NCBI GenBank assembly: GCA_946406095.1
Contig: CAMJJO010000015.1
Coordinates: 1-21,630, forward strand
Source: an uncultured Bacteroidales bacterium
GTDB lineage: Bacteria > Bacteroidota > Bacteroidia > Bacteroidales > UBA932
DNA length: 21,630 nt
Direction of reading: 5' to 3'
A program made the translations under genes and the position numbers. Positions 1-7,006 of this stretch are shown piece after piece. The first letter of the stretch is position 1. The number at the start of each line of letters is the position of its first letter. The notes beneath the pieces were generated by a model. That model saw only the letters and a program-made list of their open reading frames with translations, was not told the DNA's origin and did not search any database.

Positions 1-1342
1 AGAAGCGCTTGGGCTTCTGGAGGGCGTTGGCGTCCACACCGCCGGTCAGGACCTTTCCGGAAGCGGGCTGAACGGTATTGTATGCACGTGCAAGGCGGGT
101 GATGGAGTCCAGGAGGATGACCACGTCGTGGCCGCATTCGACCAGTCTGCGGGCCTTCTCAAGCACCATATTGGCCACTTTGACATGGCGTTCTGCAGGC
201 TCATCGAAGGTTGAAGCGACCACCTCGGCCTTGACGCTGCGCTGCATGTCCGTTACTTCCTCGGGGCGCTCGTCGATCAAGAGGACGATTTCGTATACCT
301 CCGGGTGATTGTCTGCAATGGCATTAGCTATGCTCTTGAGCAGCATGGTCTTACCGGTCTTCGGCTGAGCAACGATCAGGCCGCGCTGGCCCTTTCCTAT
401 GGGGGAGAAGAGATCAACTATACGGCAGGACACGTCGTTCATGTGCCCATGGCCGAGAAGGTTGAATTTCTCGTCCGGGAAGAGGGGAGTGAGGAAGTCG
501 AACGGAACCCTGTCGCGGATGAACTGAGGAGTGCGGCCATTCACATATTTGACGCGCACGAGAGGGAAGTATTTGTCCCCTTCGCGAGGAGGACGGATCT
601 CTCCGGTGACGGTGTCGCCGTTCTTGAGGCCGTTCTGCTTGATCTGCTGCTGGGCAACGTAAATATCGTCGGGGGAGTTCAGGTAATTGTAGTCGGATGA
701 ACGGAGGAAGCCGTAACCGTCGGGCATAACCTCCAGCACTCCGGTGGCCTCCACGGTGCCTTCATATTCAGGAGCCTTGGGTTTTGGGGGCTGCTGGGGC
801 CGAGGCTGCTTCTGGGTATGCGGCTTGAGGAAGTCGGCGCGGGCCTGACCCAGATTCTCCTTGGTAAGCTCACGTGCCTGATCCTTAAGGGCATCCTCCG
901 AAGCTTTGGGAGCCTCTTTCACAGGATCTGCGGGCTTGACCTCGGGGGCAGATTCAGCGGCCTGGGCGGCTTTGGGCTTGCGGCCGCGCTTCTTGGGAGC
1001 GGGTGCAGGCGCATCTGCAGCTGCTGCGACAGCTGGTGCAGGAACCGGATCTTCCTTCTTTGCAGGCTTGGGCTCAGCCTTCGGCTTTTCTGCCTTGGGT
1101 GCTTTAGTTTCCTTAGGTGCCTCGGCCTTCTTGGCCTGGGCATCCTTGCGGGGGCGTCCGCGGCCGGCTTTCGGCTTTTCTTTATCGGGTTGATGAGATG
1201 CTTCCGTCGCCTGGGCATCCAGTATGGCAAAGGCGAGGTCGGCATCTTCAAGACTTTTGATCTTTTTGATACTGTACTGATTTGCAATGGTCTCGAGCTG
1301 CTCTCTACTCATCTTATTGAGCTCGAAAAGAGTGTGTGGCAT
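1..1342 (-). CDS. rho: Transcription termination factor Rho (3' end of gene outside window)
   Basis: Rho is the hexameric RNA helicase that ends transcription at Rho-dependent sites. About 447 residues are visible from the ATG at 1342; the C-terminal part lies beyond position 1. In order: a short N-terminal helical segment (about 1-45), a low-complexity Lys/Ala/Pro/Glu-rich stretch (about 46-185), the RNA-binding cold-shock-like fold (about 205-275, with GYGFLR), then the RecA-type ATPase core with Walker A QPKTGKT (326-332) and Walker B region DVVILLDSITRLARAYN (about 405-420). The last visible residues, NALQKPKRF, match the family just after Walker B. Long N-terminal insertions are usual in Bacteroidota Rho. 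Two AT-hook-like motifs (GRGRPRK near 60, KKRGRKPK at 117-124) lie in the insertion. The gene has its own consensus promoter and a leader hairpin. Identity is secure. Confidence 0.96.
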   Translation of the reverse strand, partial: MPHTLFELNKMSREQLETIANQYSIKKIKSLEDADLAFAILDAQATEASHQPDKEKPKAGRGRPRKDAQAKKAEAPKETKAPKAEKPKAEPKPAKKEDPVPAPAVAAAADAPAPAPKKRGRKPKAAQAAESAPEVKPADPVKEAPKASEDALKDQARELTKENLGQARADFLKPHTQKQPRPQQPPKPKAPEYEGTVEATGVLEVMPDGYGFLRSSDYNYLNSPDDIYVAQQQIKQNGLKNGDTVTGEIRPPREGDKYFPLVRVKYVNGRTPQFIRDRVPFDFLTPLFPDEKFNLLGHGHMNDVSCRIVDLFSPIGKGQRGLIVAQPKTGKTMLLKSIANAIADNHPEVYEIVLLIDERPEEVTDMQRSVKAEVVASTFDEPAERHVKVANMVLEKARRLVECGHDVVILLDSITRLARAYNTVQPASGKVLTGGVDANALQKPKRF

Positions 1343-1357
1343 ATATGAAAAATTAAT

Positions 1358-1384
1358 AAAGCACCCCGGAACGGGGACCGCTTT
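1358..1384 (-). terminator. Terminator-like hairpin in the rho leader
   Basis: Read on the minus strand, AAAGC, an asymmetric internal loop, CCCCG, a three-base loop, CGGGG, one unpaired base and GCTTT form a hairpin with ten base pairs. It is followed by the T-rich run ATTAATTTTT. It lies downstream of the rho promoter and about 15 nt before the rho start codon, so it could act as an attenuator of rho. It is also the only terminator-like structure after lptD, whose stop codon is at 1433-1435. The structure is seen directly; the function is inferred. Confidence 0.5.
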
Positions 1385-1394
1385 GATTGATGTG

Positions 1395-1426
1395 CAAATA
1401 TATAAATAATATGGGATAATTGCAAA
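1395..1426 (-). promoter_or_regulatory. Consensus Bacteroidota promoter of rho
   Basis: On the minus strand, TTTG (1426-1423) is followed by exactly 20 nt and then TATATTTG (1402-1395). This fits the published Bacteroides vegetative promoter pattern, TTTG at -33 and TAnnTTTG at -7. The start of transcription would fall near 1389-1391, giving a leader of about 48 nt that contains the hairpin at 1358-1384. The -33 element begins only 7 bp after the lptD stop codon. Confidence 0.75.
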
Positions 1427-1432
1427 TGGAAA

Positions 1433-4183
1433 TCAATTATCCCAGAAGCTGCTGCTCTTCTTGAATCTGAGGAGGTCGGCGAGTGCCGCCGCATTGGCCT
1501 GGATGCGGAAGCTGTAGGACTGCCAGTTGCCGGTAGGAACCCAGGAGACCGAAATATTGAAGCAGTGAAGATCGTATGTGGCGCTGACCTGCGTGGTGGT
1601 CAGCTTCTTCATCTGGATATCGTAACCGGACGAAAGGTTGATGTTCATCTTCGGCGTAAGCCTGACGTTGCCATTGAAACGCAAGGTCTGGGTGATATTG
1701 TTCTTGGTCTCAAGCATCTTGGAGACACTGTTCACGGTCCAGGTCCGGTTGCAACTGAAAGTATAACTGAAATTGGCGGACCAGGGCACGTTGGGATTGG
1801 TGTAGTACAGCCAGCCGCCGGGGATATATTCGCCAGTATACGGGTGCGTGTAGATTCTCTTGTAGTAATCTGCCGGAGAACCGCCGCCACCGGATCCTCT
1901 GCTGTCCTCACTCTCGACCTTGCTTCCGTCATTACCGTTCATCGTGCCCTTTCCGGAAATGGAGTATGAGAGGGATGCGGATGCATTGGTGAACCGGGCC
2001 AGGCCCTGCCCCATGTTCACAGCCCATTCGTTATACTTCCGGCCCTTCTTGTCTACGGCATAAGGATCGAAGTTGGCGCTGGCGCTGATGCTTACCTTTC
2101 CGAAGAGCGAAGTGCTCATCGACATACTTATTGTATTGAATTTCAAAGAGTCAGCAAGGAAATTATAGCCGGAACGCAGGCTCAGCTGATCTATCAATTT
2201 CACTTTCTTGCTGCCGGTTCCGGTAGTGTCGGCGTAATCCCTCACCTTAGCTTCGAGGTTATTGCCGACCGAGAAGGAGGCGGTTGCGGAACGCCCACTT
2301 CCCGGAGGGGAATAAAGCTGACCGCGGTATATGTTGTATTCGTATGTCTTGACTTCGTTGTTGGAATCCACATAGGTAAGCGTCCTGTAGCCGTTGGCAT
2401 AGGTGGCCAGGTCCGGGCTGAAGGACATCGACAGGGAAGGGGAAACCACGTGCCTGATGGCCTGCACGCGGTGATATTTGCCGAAATTGAACATACCGTA
2501 CAGACGGGTGCTGGCAGACAGCGACCCGGAATATGTCTGGGTGATGCCAAGGTGCGAGAATGCCTTGCTCAACTCCGTTACCACCTTCCCGGTTTCGGGG
2601 TCGTAGTGTGCGTCGTTCGTGCGGAAGAACCAGTTCTGGCCATAGCTGACCGAAGGAGACACTGTGATATATTTGAACAGGCTGAAGCTGGGAAGACCGA
2701 TGCTGAAGTTGTGGGTCATACCGTTCTGGAACCTGTCGAAAAAACCATCCTCCATAAATTCGGAGGCCTTGAATCCTATCTTGTTCTGGAGGGTAGTATT
2801 GTAGGACAGCGAGAACTTCTCGTAGAAGCGCTCCTTTCCGACCCTGTTCTTGCGCTTGAAAGGATAGAAAGTGGCGATGGAGAATGTCAGGTTAGGCAGG
2901 GTGAAAGTATATGAACTATCGCGCGAGTTCTGGGAGTGCAGGGCATTCAGGGAAAGAGTGGCCTTGCCGCCGAAACTCTTGGAGAAGGATATGGAAGATG
3001 ACGCCTGGTTCTGCAGGGCCTCGTTCACCGAGCGGGAATTATACCGGCTGTTGCTGGGGCTGGAGAAGTTCACCGATGCGCTGAAAGAGGTCCCGGGATG
3101 CGCCTTGGAGTCTTGGGAGTGGCTCCAGCGGATGCCGAAGTTGGTGCTCTGCTGATAGTCTGCGCTGCCTTTTTCGCCCGTGCGGTCGTCTGAATAGTTC
3201 ATCGAGAAGGATCCGTTGAACTTATAGTTGACCTTGTAGCGGGAGTTCAGGTCCAAGGCCCAGGAGCCCAGGGTGAAATAGTCTCCGGTGGCAGAGAAAT
3301 CCAGGTAATCCCCGAACACGAAATACATGCCCAGATCCCTCATGTAGAAGCCTCGGGCGGTTTCCTCGCCGAAGGTGGGGAAGAGGATACCGGTGGCCCG
3401 CTTGGGCCTTTTAGGAACGAACCCGAACGGCAGCACGAGGGGATAGACCTTCACATCTTCTATCACCACGTACGCAGGGCCGAAGACTATCTTCTGGCTG
3501 GGCTTGGTCACCACTTTGGCGGCCGTCAATTGAAGGTAGTAATGCGGATGTTCATGGTCGCAGACGGTATACTTGCCATTGGTGATGTTGATCGACTTGT
3601 CCGGCATCATCTTTATGTTCCGTCCGTGGAGTATGCCTTCATCCTCGTTGGTGATCATGTTCTTGATGCGCGCCTTTCCGGAATTGAAGTTGTAGCGCAA
3701 CTCCTCCATGTTGTAGACCTTCGCCCCCTCCGTCATCACCGGCCGCCCTTTCCATTCACCGGAGAGGGAATCGTATACACCATAAGCGTGCACGGTGCCG
3801 GTGCTGATATCGTAATCCATCCTTTCTGCGGTCAGGGACATGTTCTGGTAGTTCACCTTCACGTCCCCATAATAGTGGATGATCCGTTTGCCGTCGATGA
3901 AGTTTTCGATGATGGAGTCGCGTGCGACGGAGAAAGCAGGCGCAGCCAGGGAAGAATTCTTCATTAGAGCGGCCGAATCCACCCTGAAGAGGGAGTCTGC
4001 TATGCGGATGGAGTCCCTGCGGGCCAGCTCGAGGGAGTCGGGGAGCACGACCTTCTTTTCCGCGACCTGGGAGGAAAACGTCTGTCCCCTGGAACGACGC
4101 GGACGCTGCGCGTTCACATCGTGCGCAGCTGCAAATATCAGCAACGCCGCAAGAAACAGGTATTTAATTTTCCTCAATTGCAA
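1433..4183 (-). CDS. lptD: LPS-assembly outer membrane protein LptD (OstA-like)
   Basis: This is a large outer-membrane beta-barrel predicted to insert lipopolysaccharide into the outer leaflet. With a TTG start at 4183 it has 916 residues. The signal peptide MQLRKIKYLFLAALLIFAAA is followed by a likely cut after NA (DVNA/Q). Next comes an OstA/LptA-like beta-jellyroll (about 95-260, with GDVKVNYQNMSLTAERMDY and HEHPHYYL), then a long barrel of alternating strands to the C-terminus FWDN. A Gly-rich loop, GSGGGGSP, lies in the C-terminal third. An ATG at 4237 is in frame, but it lies at the upstream edge of the predicted promoter, and the 18 extra residues spoil the signal peptide. AGGA (4192-4189) sits 5 nt before the TTG at 4183; a second TTG at 4177 is possible. 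It is divergent from the amidase gene and followed by rho. Family assignment is strong; the exact start is less certain. Confidence 0.88.
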   Translation of the reverse strand: MQLRKIKYLFLAALLIFAAAHDVNAQRPRRSRGQTFSSQVAEKKVVLPDSLELARRDSIRIADSLFRVDSAALMKNSSLAAPAFSVARDSIIENFIDGKRIIHYYGDVKVNYQNMSLTAERMDYDISTGTVHAYGVYDSLSGEWKGRPVMTEGAKVYNMEELRYNFNSGKARIKNMITNEDEGILHGRNIKMMPDKSINITNGKYTVCDHEHPHYYLQLTAAKVVTKPSQKIVFGPAYVVIEDVKVYPLVLPFGFVPKRPKRATGILFPTFGEETARGFYMRDLGMYFVFGDYLDFSATGDYFTLGSWALDLNSRYKVNYKFNGSFSMNYSDDRTGEKGSADYQQSTNFGIRWSHSQDSKAHPGTSFSASVNFSSPSNSRYNSRSVNEALQNQASSSISFSKSFGGKATLSLNALHSQNSRDSSYTFTLPNLTFSIATFYPFKRKNRVGKERFYEKFSLSYNTTLQNKIGFKASEFMEDGFFDRFQNGMTHNFSIGLPSFSLFKYITVSPSVSYGQNWFFRTNDAHYDPETGKVVTELSKAFSHLGITQTYSGSLSASTRLYGMFNFGKYHRVQAIRHVVSPSLSMSFSPDLATYANGYRTLTYVDSNNEVKTYEYNIYRGQLYSPPGSGRSATASFSVGNNLEAKVRDYADTTGTGSKKVKLIDQLSLRSGYNFLADSLKFNTISMSMSTSLFGKVSISASANFDPYAVDKKGRKYNEWAVNMGQGLARFTNASASLSYSISGKGTMNGNDGSKVESEDSRGSGGGGSPADYYKRIYTHPYTGEYIPGGWLYYTNPNVPWSANFSYTFSCNRTWTVNSVSKMLETKNNITQTLRFNGNVRLTPKMNINLSSGYDIQMKKLTTTQVSATYDLHCFNISVSWVPTGNWQSYSFRIQANAAALADLLRFKKSSSFWDN

Positions 4184-4191
4184 TTTTTTCC

Positions 4192-4199
4192 TAAATTTG
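4192..4199 (+). promoter_or_regulatory. Putative -7 element for the amidase gene
   Basis: TAAATTTG matches TAnnTTTG. No good -33 element is seen 19-21 nt upstream (TTTT at best). It would start transcription near 4204-4206, about 20 nt before the proposed CTG start at 4225. It overlaps the lptD ribosome-binding site on the other strand and faces the lptD promoter. Confidence 0.4.
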
Positions 4200-4206
4200 C
4201 AAAGTA

Positions 4207-4237
4207 CAAAAGTAAGATTTATTTCTGAAACACGCAA
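4207..4237 (-). promoter_or_regulatory. Promoter of lptD
   Basis: On the minus strand, TTG (4237-4235) is followed by 20 nt and then TACTTTTG (4214-4207), fitting the Bacteroidota TTTG/TAnnTTTG pattern. Transcription would start near 4201-4203, about 20 nt before the TTG start codon proposed for lptD. This supports rejecting the ATG at 4237 as the start. Confidence 0.6.
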
Positions 4238-5334
4238 TCTGCATAATCCTTTCTTTGATGCTCGGGCTGCTCTCTGTCAGAGGTGAGGAGCTTAAGCTTC
4301 GCACCGTAGTGATAGATGCAGGTCACGGCGGAAAGGATGCAGGTGCAGTGAGCAAAGACAAGAAAACATACGAGAAGACTTTCACTCTGTCCATTGCCAC
4401 CCTGCTTGCAGACAAGATCAAGGCGGAGTATCCGGATGTCAAGGTCGTAATGACCCGCAGCACGGATAAGTTCATCGAACTGAGAGACCGCGCCTCCATC
4501 GCCAACAAGGCCGGGGGACAGCTGTTCATCTCCATCCACATCAACTCTGCGTATTCCACATCTCCCAACGGCTACTCCGTGCATATTCTGGGCCAATCCT
4601 CCAACAAAAACCGGGATCTTTTCGCCTACAACATGGACGTGGTAAAAAGAGAGAACTCGGTTATCCTCCTGGAAGATGACTATTCCACCAAGTATCAGGG
4701 CTTCGACCCTTCCGACGAGCAGTCCTACATCTTCATGTCCCTGATGCAGAATGCCCATCTGGAGCAGAGCCTGCTGGTGGCGTCCATCATCTCGGAGAAA
4801 CTGAAGGGCGGTCCGATCAGAGCAGACAGGGGAATCTGGCAGAATCCCTTCTATGTGCTCTGGAAAACGGCAATGCCCGCCGTGCTGGTGGAGCTTGGAT
4901 TCATCTCCAATTCCACCGACCTTTCCATCCTGAAGCAGGAAGCCAAGCGAAAAGACCTTGCAGACAGGTTGTTCGAGGCTTTCAAGGAATACAAGAATCT
5001 TTACGACAGCAGTCTGGAAATCCACAAGGAAGAGGCTGCTCCTTCGGCAGAGCCAGCACCGGCCGCCGTTCAGGAAGTCAAAGCCGAGGCCAAAACGGAT
5101 ACTGTCCGGTACGGAACCCAGATCTTCGCCAGCAGCAGGAACATAGATCCCGCCGACCCTTCCTTCATGGGTTATGCGCCCGTCGTCATCAACATCGGAT
5201 CCCTTAATAAATATATTATAGGACTGTCCGAATCCGAAGAGGAAGCAAGGAAAGCAAACGCCATTATCAAGGCCAAATATCCTGGTTCATTCATGGTGAA
5301 AATCGGCCCTGATGGCGTAACGCGCTTTAAATAA
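4225..5334 (+). CDS. Secreted N-acetylmuramoyl-L-alanine amidase (Amidase_3) with a SPOR-like tail
   Basis: A zinc peptidoglycan amidase that cleaves the MurNAc-L-Ala bond in the periplasm. Starting at CTG 4225 gives 369 residues and a good signal peptide (KHAICIILSLMLGLLSVRG). The first ATG, at 4258, would cut that signal peptide in half; TTG at 4255 has the same defect. The Amidase_3 fold runs from about 25 to 240: VVIDAGHGGKD (zinc His about 34), YEKTF (Glu about 50), FISIHIN (His about 105) and the catalytic-Glu motif VELGFISN (Glu about 223). After an Ala/Glu/Pro-rich linker, residues about 290-369 (YGTQIFASS and NKYIIG) resemble the SPOR-like, probably glycan-binding, ending found on Bacteroidota homologues. 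It is divergent from lptD and followed by the AT-rich gap before dnaA. Enzyme class is clear; the start codon is inferred. Confidence 0.88.
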   Translation: MKHAICIILSLMLGLLSVRGEELKLRTVVIDAGHGGKDAGAVSKDKKTYEKTFTLSIATLLADKIKAEYPDVKVVMTRSTDKFIELRDRASIANKAGGQLFISIHINSAYSTSPNGYSVHILGQSSNKNRDLFAYNMDVVKRENSVILLEDDYSTKYQGFDPSDEQSYIFMSLMQNAHLEQSLLVASIISEKLKGGPIRADRGIWQNPFYVLWKTAMPAVLVELGFISNSTDLSILKQEAKRKDLADRLFEAFKEYKNLYDSSLEIHKEEAAPSAEPAPAAVQEVKAEAKTDTVRYGTQIFASSRNIDPADPSFMGYAPVVINIGSLNKYIIGLSESEEEARKANAIIKAKYPGSFMVKIGPDGVTRFK

Positions 5335-5557
5335 ATTATTAAGGTTTTACCTGTGCCGGAAATGGAGTAAAAATGAGGTGCCCCAACAGAAGCCACTCGT
5401 TTAAGTTTGGCCCATTCTAAATAACTGAAAATCAAGTAAATACAAAAATCAAAAAAGTCCAATTTTTCCCTTTATATAAGACAAAAAAAAATAGAATGCA
5501 ATAGTTAAAAAAATATTTTATCGTTTTTTTTTAACCATTTTTGCACAGTTAAATTCT
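5335..5557 (+). other. AT-rich gap between the amidase gene and dnaA
   Basis: The 223 bp after the amidase stop contain no gene. From about 5405 to 5557 the sequence is strongly AT-rich, with long A and T runs, unlike the GC-richer genes around it. There is an isolated TAAGTTTG (5402-5409, a -7-like match without a -33 partner), a near-match CATTTTTG (5536-5543) close to dnaA, and one DnaA-box-like 9-mer (5539-5547). I see no convincing intrinsic terminator and no cluster of DnaA boxes, so an origin of replication is not supported by this segment alone. Confidence 0.6.
5539..5547 (+). promoter_or_regulatory. DnaA-box-like 9-mer upstream of dnaA
   Basis: TTTTGCACA fits the relaxed DnaA-box pattern TTWTNCACA. 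It ends 10 bp before the dnaA start codon and overlaps the weak -7-like CATTTTTG, so DnaA binding here could repress its own gene. Only one such box was found in the gap, and a single 9-mer can arise by chance. Confidence 0.35.
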
Positions 5558-6982
5558 ATGGAAAATATAGGGAATCATTTGGACCGTTGGAACAACTGTC
5601 TGCAGATCATTTCGCAGATAGTCGAACCCCAGCATTTCGAGACCTGGTTTAAAAAAATCAGGCCCGTTTCCCTTATAGATTCCACCCTGACCGTCGAGGT
5701 CCCGTCTGATTTCTTCCGCGAGTATCTGGAAGAGTCTTACCTCGATGTCATCAAGAAAACCCTCAAGAGGGTGATAGGCGCGGATGCCAGGCTCAACTAC
5801 CTCATCCGTCCGGTTGCCAACCAGCAGGCGATGCGTCTTCCGGAGGGCCCCGGCAATCCGCCCGTCAACAAGTCCGTCAACATCAGCAGCTACCAGCCTT
5901 CCGGCAATCCCGGTCCTTTCGTATATCCCGGGCTCCAGAAGATTCAGATAGATCCCAGGCTGCTGCCGGTATATAACTTTGCCAATCTTGTCTCCGGGGA
6001 CTGCAACCGCCTTGCCATCTCCGCTGGTTCCGATATAGCGAAAAATCCTGGCAAGACTCCTTTCAACCCTCTGTTCATTTTCGGAGGGCCCGGCCTTGGA
6101 AAGACTCACGTCGCAAACGCGATAGGCCTGGCGATCAAAGAGAAGTACCCCGATCTCGTGGTGCTCTACGTGACCGGCAACGAATTCAAGACCCAGTATA
6201 TGGATGCCGTGTTCGTGAGGAACAAACTGACCGATTTCCTGGCTTACTACATGAAGATAGATGTCCTCATCATCGACGACATCCAGGATCTTGTCGGCCA
6301 GGGCAACCAGACGGCATTCTTCAACATATTCAACCACCTGCATCAGAATTCCAAGCAGCTTATCCTCACTTCCGACCGCTCTCCGGCCGAACTCCAGAGC
6401 TTCGAAGACCGTCTGCTGTCCAGATTCAAGTGGGGGCTTTCCGTAGAGCTGACTCATCCCGACTACGAAACCCGCCTGGCCATGCTTAAGGCGCGTGCGT
6501 TCCGCGAGGGTATGAACATAGGGGAGGATGTGCTCGAGTATCTGGCATCCAACATCCAGACCAATTTCCGCGAGCTGGAGGGTGCGCTCATCTCGGTGGC
6601 GGCATATGCGGCCCTTTCGAAAGAGGCCAATTCCGTGGAGCTCGCGTCTAGGGTCACCCGCAAAATCGTCGGCCCGGACAAAGGCCACGTCACCATCGAC
6701 AAGGTCCAGAAGACAGTCTGCGAGTATTTCAACATCACCCGCGAGTCGCTGCTCTCCATGTCCCGCAAGCGCCAGATCGTGCAGGCACGCCAGATATCGA
6801 TGTTCCTCAGCAGGAATCTCATGCCCAACTGCTCCCTTTCCACCATCGGTGCGGAGACCGGGGGCAAAGACCACGCTACAGTGCTGCACGCCTGCGCGAC
6901 CGTGACCGACCTCATGGCCACCGACAAGACATTCAAGAAGTATGTGAACGATCTCGAAGAGATGCTCACCCCTTCTTTCTGA
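5558..6982 (+). CDS. dnaA: Chromosomal replication initiator DnaA
   Basis: The AAA+ protein that binds DnaA boxes and melts the origin. It has 474 residues, a normal length. Domain I is about 1-83, a Pro/Asn-rich linker runs to about 130, the AAA+ core is about 135-345, and the DNA-binding domain IV is about 375-474. Visible motifs: Walker A GGPGLGKT (176-183), Walker B LIIDDIQ (237-243), sensor I LTSDR (270-274), arginine-finger box RLLSRF (285-290), sensor II NFREL (336-340), the basic loop SRKRQIVQARQ (402-412) and the signature GGKDHATVLHA (435-445). The signature differs from the textbook GGRDHTTVLHA at two positions; Ala in place of the first Thr is, as I recall, usual in Bacteroidota. 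pepD follows 24 bp downstream and is probably co-transcribed. A DnaA-box-like site precedes it. Confidence 0.97.
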   Translation: MENIGNHLDRWNNCLQIISQIVEPQHFETWFKKIRPVSLIDSTLTVEVPSDFFREYLEESYLDVIKKTLKRVIGADARLNYLIRPVANQQAMRLPEGPGNPPVNKSVNISSYQPSGNPGPFVYPGLQKIQIDPRLLPVYNFANLVSGDCNRLAISAGSDIAKNPGKTPFNPLFIFGGPGLGKTHVANAIGLAIKEKYPDLVVLYVTGNEFKTQYMDAVFVRNKLTDFLAYYMKIDVLIIDDIQDLVGQGNQTAFFNIFNHLHQNSKQLILTSDRSPAELQSFEDRLLSRFKWGLSVELTHPDYETRLAMLKARAFREGMNIGEDVLEYLASNIQTNFRELEGALISVAAYAALSKEANSVELASRVTRKIVGPDKGHVTIDKVQKTVCEYFNITRESLLSMSRKRQIVQARQISMFLSRNLMPNCSLSTIGAETGGKDHATVLHACATVTDLMATDKTFKKYVNDLEEMLTPSF

Positions 6983-7006
6983 CAGAAACCATATACGCTT
7001 TGAAAT

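Noticed and set aside
818..1348. Plus-strand frame with a Leu/Gly/Cys-rich, membrane-like translation
   Set aside because: It is the antisense of the Lys/Ala/Pro-rich insertion of Rho; the apparent hydrophobicity comes from reversed GC-rich codons.
4219..5025. 268-codon minus-strand frame overlapping the lptD start and the amidase gene
   Set aside because: It is antisense to the amidase catalytic domain, with no recognisable motif.
5341..5400. Intrinsic terminator after the amidase gene
   Set aside because: Only a 4-bp AGGT/ACCT stem is present, and no T-run follows.
5335..5557. Replication origin
   Set aside because: AT-rich, but only one DnaA-box-like 9-mer and no repeats; not enough without whole-chromosome skew.
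5549..6889. Long open frame (446 codons) on the minus strand opposite dnaA
   Set aside because: It mirrors the whole dnaA gene, has no recognisable domain and no promoter. GC-rich codon use makes such antisense frames common.
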